From: Lentisphaerota bacterium
GTDB taxonomy: Bacteria; Verrucomicrobiota; Kiritimatiellia; RFP12; UBA3636
Assembly (NCBI GenBank): GCA_022837245.1
Contig: JALHHX010000140.1
Span: 1 to 5,822 of the forward strand
DNA length: 5,822 nucleotides
Direction: 5' to 3'
Shown: piece after piece, positions 1-4,651 of the stretch
Numbering within the stretch: the stretch's first letter is position 1
Layout of the letters: each line of letters starts with the position of its first letter
The notes under the pieces: generated by a model
The model's input: only the letters and a program-made list of their open reading frames with translations
The model's database searches: none
What the model was told of the DNA's origin: nothing
Made by a program: the position numbers and the translations under genes

Positions 1-150
1 CACTCTGCCAAGTGTGATTATTGTAATCCCGTGATTTTACGCAAGATTACGGTGGATGGGTTCCCACTCTGCCAAGTGTGATTATTGTAATCCCGTGATT
101 TTACGCAAGATTACGGCGGAAGGGTTTCCACCCTGCCACACGTGATTATT

Positions 151-178
151 GTAATCTTGCAATTCTATGCAAGATTAC
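151..178. other. Perfect 11-bp hairpin in repeat unit 3
   Basis: GTAATCTTGCA and TGCAAGATTAC are perfect reverse complements around the 6-base loop ATTCTA. The other units have only the outer six pairs, a 2x2 mismatch and three inner pairs. The substitutions that distinguish unit 3 all keep or improve pairing, including a double G-C to A-T exchange. Confidence 0.85.
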
Positions 179-273
179 GGCGGATGGGTTCCCACTCTGC
201 CAAGTGTGATTATTGTAATCCCGTGATTTTACGCAAGATTACGGTGGATGGGTTCCAACACAGCAACACGCGA

Positions 274-311
274 TTATTGTAATCCCGTGATTTTACGCAA
301 GATTACAATAA
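274..311. other. Outward-extended hairpin closing the array
   Basis: In the last unit the arms extend outward to 11 bp: TTATTGTAATC (274-284) and GATTACAATAA (301-311), around the usual 16-base interior. Other units have GG after GATTAC, so only this copy has the extended arm. The 64-bp periodicity ends exactly where this arm ends. Confidence 0.8.
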
Positions 312-397
312 ACGACTCGGACTCCAGCGCAATAGTCCCGCGAGGGAACCGCAGTTGCGGCGAGTAAAATTGGGGAAAGTCCACACAGGACTTCGCC
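312..397 (+). promoter_or_regulatory. Non-coding stretch with three consecutive small hairpins
   Basis: There are three inverted repeats within 58 bases. TCCC-GCGA-GGGA (336-347) would have a GNRA-type tetraloop as RNA. CCGCA-GT-TGCGG (349-360) is a near-palindrome. AAGTCC-ACACA-GGACTT (377-393) has a perfect 6-bp stem and ends four bases before the candidate -35 box. The last could be an operator for the gene at 426. Alternatively all three belong to a small structured RNA transcribed from the array side. No known RNA family was recognised and no coding frame is supported here. Confidence 0.35.
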
Positions 398-427
398 TTG
401 ACGCTGGTCGGATGGGTCTTGTACAAT
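398..427 (+). promoter_or_regulatory. Candidate sigma70 promoter for the deacetylase-like gene
   Basis: TTGACG (398-403) matches the -35 consensus at 5 of 6 positions and TACAAT (422-427) matches the -10 consensus at 5 of 6, with an 18-base spacer. The -10 box overlaps the ATG at 426. Transcription would start near 434, only a few bases before the next in-frame ATG at 438, so a real promoter here would imply an almost leaderless message. Confidence 0.4.
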
Positions 428-1415
428 GCCGGATCATATGAAAAAACATCTCTTTTCGCTGGTGCTCGACGACGGCGCGCCTATCAATGCGATGCATTTC
501 CACGACCCTGCCAACTCGCATGAGCTGCTGATGCCGAACGGGCTCGCCGTCCGCTTCGCCGAAATCTGCGAGACATACAAAGTAAAGGGCAAGTTCAGTG
601 TCATGCCGATGCCGTGTTGTCTGGGGCGCTTGGACACCGGACTCAACCGGGTGCCGGAAGCTCACCTTTCGGAGTTCCTTTCGATTGTGCGAAAGTCAAT
701 TGCCCCGCGGTTCGACATCACGCCGGAGATACTGACGCATCTGTCTGCGTTCCGCCTTGGCCCAGGCGGCTTCCACCACGTTTACGAAGATGAATGGGTG
801 GCACGCGCATCAGTTGCGGAGATGACGGACTACATGGCGCTGGCCTTCGAGATCCTCGACAACGTGGGGCTTCCGGCCACCGGCATGACGAGCCCGTGGA
901 ACACAGGCATCAACAACGAGGCGGATTATGCGGAGGCGATCGGCGCGGCGCAATGGCGCGTCCACAAGCGTATAAAGACCTGGTATTTTCTGCATGTCCT
1001 CGACAAAGGACCGGCTTGGGCCCCGAAGGTCATGCGGAGCGATCCCGCGACGGGCCAGGTCGTGGTGTCCGTGCCCGCCACGACGACCGATGTCTTCTGG
1101 CGGACGCAGCAGCCAATGTCGCCGACCCCGGCCGACGCCCTGGCGACGGCGATGGCGGGCGTGGATCTCCTGCTGAGCGAGGACGGCAGCTCCGGCCGCA
1201 TTCCCGAACTGGTGGATCAGGGTGTGCCGGTCGCGATCCTAACGCACTGGCCGTCGATGAACTCCGATGGGACCCAGGCGGGACTTCGTGGACTGGAGGT
1301 GCTGTTCGAGAGGATCCACAACGTCTATGGCGACGCTGTTGAATGGGCGACTTGCGGAGAGCTGGCGGCATGCTGCTCGCAACCGGAGGGGATCCGGGCC
1401 CGGTCGTCTTCCTGA
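426..1415 (+). CDS. Putative polysaccharide-deacetylase-fold protein (uncharacterised)
   Basis: The 329-residue product has no signal peptide or membrane segment, so it is probably cytoplasmic. It resembles a (beta/alpha)-barrel carbohydrate esterase-type protein. Residues 10-17 (FSLVLDDG) look like the NodB motif 1 strand with its aspartate pair. H24, H26 and D27 follow closely. GKFSVMP (55-61) looks like the second core strand. ITPEILTH (98-105), TGMTSPWN (152-159) and ILTHWP (about 271-276) place conserved-looking acidic, Trp, Asn and His residues at later strand ends. The classical H(S/T)xxH metal motif is absent, so deacetylase activity is not established. Starts at 426 and at 438 are both possible; 438 is preferred if the promoter at 398-427 is real, and neither has a strong Shine-Dalgarno. 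The upstream in-frame stop is at 399. The last residues (CCSQPEGIRARSSS) look non-native, and coding character continues in another frame to 1486. Fold assignment is moderate; substrate is unknown. Confidence 0.75.
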   Translation: MPDHMKKHLFSLVLDDGAPINAMHFHDPANSHELLMPNGLAVRFAEICETYKVKGKFSVMPMPCCLGRLDTGLNRVPEAHLSEFLSIVRKSIAPRFDITPEILTHLSAFRLGPGGFHHVYEDEWVARASVAEMTDYMALAFEILDNVGLPATGMTSPWNTGINNEADYAEAIGAAQWRVHKRIKTWYFLHVLDKGPAWAPKVMRSDPATGQVVVSVPATTTDVFWRTQQPMSPTPADALATAMAGVDLLLSEDGSSGRIPELVDQGVPVAILTHWPSMNSDGTQAGLRGLEVLFERIHNVYGDAVEWATCGELAACCSQPEGIRARSSS

Positions 1416-1486
1416 CCTTCGTCCCCCCGGCGGAGACGACGATCCTCGTGCGGTGGATCCCCGCGCATGTGTCGGCTGAAAGGTGA
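1370..1486 (+). other. Out-of-frame continuation or small ORF after the deacetylase-like gene
   Basis: From ATG 1370 (or ATG 1343 in the same frame) an open frame runs through the stop of the upstream gene to TGA at 1484-1486. It ends in VRWIPAHVSAER. By hand count 32 of 38 third codon positions are G or C against 20 of 38 second positions, the pattern of real coding in a GC-rich genome. It may be the true C-terminus of the deacetylase-like protein, displaced by a frameshift near 1360-1375, or a separate 38-47 residue peptide. Its TGA overlaps a GTG at 1483 that is in frame with the beta-helix gene, suggesting tight packing of the two + strand genes. Confidence 0.3.
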
Positions 1487-1515
1487 TTTCCTGTCGGTTT
1501 TGCATGATCGTTCAA

Positions 1516-2247
1516 ATGAATATACAACGAATCTTCATAGCATCGTGGTTGATCTGCCTTCTCGCGGTTTTTCCCGCGTACGGGCGAATCGTTTACGTTG
1601 ACGCCAACGCCAAGGGCGGCAACACAGGAGCCGATTGGGCAAACGCCGCGACAAATCTGGCGGCGGCTCTGCGGAAAGCCGCCCCGGCAGCGGAGGTCTG
1701 GCTGGCCGAAGGCGTCTACATTCCCGGAACGAAGCACTCGGACAGCTTCGTCCTGAAGCCGGGAATGAAATTGCTTGGCGGATTCGCCGGCGGCATGGGA
1801 TCGCGCGAAGCGCGCAACTGGACGGCGCATCCGACGATCCTCAGTGGTAACATCGGGAGGCAAGGCAAGAGCGACTGCGTCGTCAAGGGAGCGGCCAACG
1901 CGATCATCGACGGCGTCACGATACAAGACGGCGGCGCCCCGGGCCATGACAACCCCCACGACCCAGCGTATCCGAGCAAGGTTGGCGGATTGCTCGTTCG
2001 GGCCGCCGGATCGGATGCGCTGACCATCGCAAACTGCACTTTCAGAGCCGTATGCCGTCTGGTTGGTCGTCCTCACTTAGATGCGCTGACCATCGCAAAC
2101 TGCACTTTCAGGGCCAATGACGCCTACTACGACACATCACCGCTGACGCCGGGGCTCGGCTATGGCGGAGCGATTCTCGCGCTCAACAGCTCCATCATCG
2201 TGGTGGACAGCGTCTTTGATGACACCCGATCACATACGGGAGGCTGA
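1516..2247 (+). CDS. N-terminal part of secreted beta-helix protein
   Basis: From ATG 1516 the product is 243 residues and opens with a good signal peptide: MNIQR, a hydrophobic run from IFIASW to LLAVF, then PAYG with likely cleavage before RIVYVD. Alternative in-frame starts are ATG 1504 and GTG 1483; 1516 gives the best-proportioned signal peptide, though no start has a well-spaced Shine-Dalgarno. The mature start (YVDANAKGGNTGADW, then an Ala-rich helix, then EVWLAEGVYIPG) is the usual N-terminal cap of secreted beta-helix proteins in Planctomycetota and Verrucomicrobiota relatives. Rungs follow: AIIDGVTIQDGG, LTIANCTFR (twice), then GYGGAILAL and VVDSVFDD. Translation ends at TGA 2245-2247 inside HTGG|AIAV. 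No catalytic residues of polysaccharide lyases could be identified, so it may be an adhesin or binding protein as easily as an enzyme. Confidence 0.75.
   Translation: MNIQRIFIASWLICLLAVFPAYGRIVYVDANAKGGNTGADWANAATNLAAALRKAAPAAEVWLAEGVYIPGTKHSDSFVLKPGMKLLGGFAGGMGSREARNWTAHPTILSGNIGRQGKSDCVVKGAANAIIDGVTIQDGGAPGHDNPHDPAYPSKVGGLLVRAAGSDALTIANCTFRAVCRLVGRPHLDALTIANCTFRANDAYYDTSPLTPGLGYGGAILALNSSIIVVDSVFDDTRSHTGG
2014..2115 (+). repeat. In-frame 66-bp direct duplication inside the beta-helix gene
   Basis: The 36-bp segment at 2014-2049 recurs at 2080-2115 with one mismatch (A2046 versus G2112). The period is 66 bp, exactly 22 codons. The 30 bases between the copies (2050-2079, ending the peptide VCRLVGRPHL) do not resemble beta-helix sequence. 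DALTIANCTFRA is therefore encoded twice. Twenty-two residues is close to one turn of a parallel beta-helix, so the event could add one coil without breaking the frame, or be an assembly artefact. Confidence 0.9.
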
Positions 2248-2286
2248 GCCATCGCGGTCATGAATCCCCCGGACGCGATGGGGCTC
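2246..2286 (+). other. Stem-loop starting at the in-frame TGA
   Basis: CCATCGCG (2249-2256) and CGCGATGG (2274-2281) are perfect 8-bp inverted repeats around a 17-base loop. Alternatively, with a two-base bulge (2280-2281), GAGCC-ATCGCG (2246-2256) pairs with CGCGAT plus GGCTC (2274-2279 and 2282-2286), which brings the last two bases of the TGA into the stem. There is no T-run after it, so it is not an intrinsic terminator. It could be a chance result of coding sequence. Confidence 0.5.
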
Positions 2287-2742
2287 AAGGTCGAGATCAA
2301 GAACAGCGTCTTCAGAAGGAACTGGATGCGGATGGGCGAAGGAGAAGCGGGAGGAGGATCGCTGCGGCTTGGCGCGGGAGACGTACGGATCGACGGCTGC
2401 CGCTTTTACGATGGCCGGGCCGGCATCAACAATTTCGTCAACGCCTCCGGTGCCGCGATATGCCTGCCTGCGGACTATGCGGGAACCTGTCGGATTGCCG
2501 ACTGCGTGTTTGGATCGAATGCGACGACCTTCGGCCGCGGAGGCGGCATCTATGCCGGTCGCGATGCGATGATTGAACGGCGCATATTCTCCGGCAATTC
2601 CGTTGAGCGCGGTTCCGGGGGCGGGGCGGCGCCGGCACTTAATATTGTCGGCAGAGCTGGAAAGAGGGCTCTCATCAGCAGGGCTGCGGCCAACTGCGCA
2701 CCGCGGCGATGCGGCCCGCGAGGCCGACATACATTATTCTAG
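2260..2742 (+). CDS. C-terminal part of the beta-helix protein (downstream of the TGA)
   Basis: This continues the frame of the upstream fragment. The first ATG after the stop is at 2260, with no Shine-Dalgarno, so independent translation is doubtful. Beta-helix rungs are clear: VEIKNSVFRRN, VRIDGCRFYDG, CRIADCVFGSNATTFGRGGGIYAG, then IERRIFSGNSVERGSGGG. After about 2650 the sequence becomes Arg/Ala-rich (RAAANCAPRRCGPRGRHTLF) and no longer looks like beta-helix, suggesting a frameshift or a junction near there. It ends at TAG 2740-2742. No sorting signal such as PEP-CTERM is seen, so the natural C-terminus is probably missing. Confidence 0.5.
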   Translation: MNPPDAMGLKVEIKNSVFRRNWMRMGEGEAGGGSLRLGAGDVRIDGCRFYDGRAGINNFVNASGAAICLPADYAGTCRIADCVFGSNATTFGRGGGIYAGRDAMIERRIFSGNSVERGSGGGAAPALNIVGRAGKRALISRAAANCAPRRCGPRGRHTLF

Positions 2743-2747
2743 GGGGG

Positions 2748-4640
2748 TCATGGCTGCTGCCAGCATATGCGGCCATAGAAGCGGGTTTCGTTCTCCTCGA
2801 TATCGCCCCACTCAAGGCATTCGTACTCCAGAGGTAGGACAACTTCACCTTGATGGTTGATAAGCCCCCACCTGAGTGCATCAACGCCATCAGCCTTCTT
2901 CCATCTGGCGACAGGTAACAGCCCGTGCAGGCTGTACCCGGCATCCGCATAGGAAGGTAGCAAAAGCTCTTTGCCAGTCCGATCAATGTAACCGTACTTT
3001 CCACTAACCTTCACGGCCGCCACTCCCTCGCGGAAGCTACCGGCTTCCGTGAACTGCGGCGCGATCGCGACCGCGCCTCCCATGTCGAGGTAACCCCATA
3101 GTCCGTCCTTCTTGATGGGGATCAGGCCTTCGCAGGGTATCCCGGCATCCTCATATTCCAATGAAAGCACAAGTACTCCTGACCGTGTGATGACCCCAGC
3201 ACTAGACTTTGCTCGCACGACGCCGTATCCTCGAACCATATCGTGCGGCTTAGGCAGGTCTGTAATGCCAAGCTCTGCGCTTACAATCTCTTCCCCTGCC
3301 ATGTTGAAGAGCGTGTAAACATCCTTCTTCTGCGCAGCAAAAAGATCGTTCCAACGATTGATGTCGGTATACGCGCATGCAACAGCAAGCTCTTTGTACG
3401 TGAGCCTCAGCAGTCCCCATCCATCGTCGTTCCTCACGATTGCCAACCCGTCTTTGAAGCTCTCGTACCCCTTTATCCGTTCGTACTGCGGCTCGACAAG
3501 AATCTCGCCTTCAACGTCAATTATTCCCCACTTCCCACCACGTTGAACAGGCAACATGCCATACGATGGACTCAATATCCGCTGATATACAGGTTCGCAG
3601 ATCAACCTGCCGGCGTGGTCCAACAACCCAACGCGCCCTCCCTCGCGCACCTCGCATAAGCCATCCTCACGGAAGCCTGAGACGGCATTGAAGCGAAATG
3701 GAACAATGGACTCCTCCTTGGCAGAAACTACGCCCCACTTCCCGTCGACTTTCGCTAGTACAACACCGTCGCCAATACTGCCAAGCGCCTCGTATGTCTT
3801 CGGCCGCACAGCCGCCTGACCAGACAGATTGAGAATGACGTGTCCGTCTTTTGTTCTCGCTGTCGTAATGCCATTCTTGCATCGTTCAATGTCCATGTAC
3901 TTCGCGGCAACTAGTTCATTACCGAGTTGGTCAATGAGCCCCCAATGCTCACCTACCCTGAACTTCCAGCAAGTCGGGTCTTCACGAAACCGGTCAAGTT
4001 CATCGTAATTGGGATGCACCCGGAATTCCCCATCGCGCCCTATAAGCCCCCATTTTCCATGAACCCTGGCAGATGCAAAGCCATGTCTGAAGGAACGGGC
4101 ATCCTCAAATCGGGCCGGGATTAAGAAGTCACCCTTCTTGTCAACAAAACCGTATTTGTCGCCATTACGCACCGCAAATAGATTCTCTGCAGATCCAAAG
4201 CGTCCTGCAAAAATCGGGATGCTAGTTAATCCAAGGATCCTCCCCTCCATATTTATGAACGCGTATTTCCCCGCCTCTATGGCTACAAAAGCCACACCGT
4301 CACAGAATTCAGGGTCCGGCATCTCAAAGAGCACATCGGAAATATCACCGAACAAGTCCTGAGCAATCAAGCGGCCATGATGATTAACGAAGCGGCCACT
4401 GAAACGATTTGTAACGCTCTCTCGAACCCAGAGCATTCCTGACTGCCATCGTCCACAATACTGATAGCTTGGTGATTGGACAACGCGGCCAGCCCGATCG
4501 ATAAAGCCAAGATGTGAGGCCGTGCCGATCTTGAAGCATTGGGCCTCTTCAGCCTGCACGGCATTCATCGGGAAAACCCCGCCTGCTATAAGCGCCAACA
4601 AAAGAGTGATTGTATATAGTATGTGGGTGCTATGTTGCAT
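2748..4640 (-). CDS. Secreted WG-repeat protein
   Basis: The 630-residue product is exported by a signal peptide: MQHSTH, a hydrophobic core from about residue 7 to 24 (ILYTITLLLALIAGGVF), and likely cleavage after V-Q-A30. The rest is about 15 WG-type repeats (Pfam WG_beta_rep style) from near residue 44 to 591, such as LGFIDRAGRVV, YGFVDKKGDFLI, WGLIGRDGEF, WGLIDQLGNELV, WGIIDVEGEILV, WGYLDMGGAVAI, YGYIDRTGKELL and WGLINHQGEVVL. Several units have lost the Trp-Gly (for example VILNLSGQAAV and YTLFNMAGEEIV). These repeats are thought to form beta-rich folds; their biochemical role is generally unknown, and there is no catalytic domain. The start is ATG 4640 because AGGAG lies 6 bases upstream. 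The gene is 9 bp downstream of the SGNH hydrolase and is probably cotranslated with it. Its stop is 5 bp from the convergent beta-helix gene. Confidence 0.92.
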   Translation of the reverse strand: MQHSTHILYTITLLLALIAGGVFPMNAVQAEEAQCFKIGTASHLGFIDRAGRVVQSPSYQYCGRWQSGMLWVRESVTNRFSGRFVNHHGRLIAQDLFGDISDVLFEMPDPEFCDGVAFVAIEAGKYAFINMEGRILGLTSIPIFAGRFGSAENLFAVRNGDKYGFVDKKGDFLIPARFEDARSFRHGFASARVHGKWGLIGRDGEFRVHPNYDELDRFREDPTCWKFRVGEHWGLIDQLGNELVAAKYMDIERCKNGITTARTKDGHVILNLSGQAAVRPKTYEALGSIGDGVVLAKVDGKWGVVSAKEESIVPFRFNAVSGFREDGLCEVREGGRVGLLDHAGRLICEPVYQRILSPSYGMLPVQRGGKWGIIDVEGEILVEPQYERIKGYESFKDGLAIVRNDDGWGLLRLTYKELAVACAYTDINRWNDLFAAQKKDVYTLFNMAGEEIVSAELGITDLPKPHDMVRGYGVVRAKSSAGVITRSGVLVLSLEYEDAGIPCEGLIPIKKDGLWGYLDMGGAVAIAPQFTEAGSFREGVAAVKVSGKYGYIDRTGKELLLPSYADAGYSLHGLLPVARWKKADGVDALRWGLINHQGEVVLPLEYECLEWGDIEENETRFYGRICWQQP

Positions 4641-4646
4641 GGGCAA

Positions 4647-4651
4647 CTCCT
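4647..4651 (-). promoter_or_regulatory. Shine-Dalgarno for the WG-repeat gene, overlapping the upstream stop
   Basis: AGGAG on the - strand is 6 bases from ATG 4640 and overlaps the TAG stop (4652-4650) of the hydrolase gene. This fixes the WG start at 4640 rather than at TTG 4646 and implies translational coupling of the two genes. Confidence 0.8.

Larger units (their letters stand above)
1..311. repeat. Tandem array of five 64-bp hairpin-bearing units
   Basis: Units begin at 1, 65, 129, 193 and 257, an exact 64-bp period; the last is incomplete. Units 1, 2 and 4 are almost identical. Unit 3 differs mainly inside the hairpin, and unit 5 mainly in its first 15 bases. Every unit carries GTAATC and GATTAC as inverted 6-bp arms separated by 16 bases, at 23-50, 87-114, 151-178, 215-242 and 279-306. 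The array is AT-rich compared with the genes to its right and has no convincing ORF. It reaches base 1, so more copies may lie outside the window. The function is unknown; a minisatellite, a protein-binding array or a processed structured RNA are all possible. Confidence 0.95.
1516..2742 (+). pseudogene. Secreted parallel beta-helix (pectin-lyase-like/Pmp-repeat) gene, interrupted
   Basis: The two reading frames 1516-2247 and 2248-2742 are the same frame, separated only by TGA at 2245-2247. Both sides encode the same repeat style, so they are one gene. Read through, it would be about 408 residues: signal peptide, N-terminal cap, then rungs with FxxN motifs (FRAN, FRRN, FGSN, FSGN) and Gly-rich GGAI/GGGI motifs, as in chlamydial Pmp-type repeats and right-handed beta-helix proteins. 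Lesions are a 66-bp duplication at 2014-2115, the TGA that splits GG from AI, and loss of beta-helix character after about 2650. Probably a decaying gene, unless the TGA is recoded or is a sequencing or assembly error. Confidence 0.65.

Noticed and set aside
1..311. CRISPR array
   Set aside because: The whole 64-bp unit is near-identical between copies. There are no unique spacers and no cas genes nearby.
1..311. Integron attC array
   Set aside because: No GTTRRRY/RYYYAAC core sites, no cassettes between the repeats and no integrase gene.
365..395. RNase P RNA fragment (GGGGAAAGTCC resembles its conserved core)
   Set aside because: The similarity is about ten bases. The rest of the conserved core is absent, and a coding gene begins shortly after.
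794..1342. 182-residue + strand frame inside the deacetylase-like gene
   Set aside because: Gly/Arg/Asp-rich shadow frame with no recognisable features; the 426-1415 frame has the conserved motifs.
303..2076. - strand open frames of 120 and 348 residues (303-665, 1030-2076)
   Set aside because: They are antisense to clear + strand genes, have Arg/Pro/Ser-rich low-information sequence and no motif, as expected of shadows in GC-rich DNA.
2712..2726. Terminator between the convergent genes (CGGCC-CGCGA-GGCCG)
   Set aside because: Only a 5-bp stem with no following T-run on either strand, and it lies inside the + strand reading frame.
4641..4646. TTG start at 4646 for the WG-repeat gene
   Set aside because: The AGGAG site ends directly against this TTG, leaving no spacer. 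ATG 4640 has the proper 6-base spacing.
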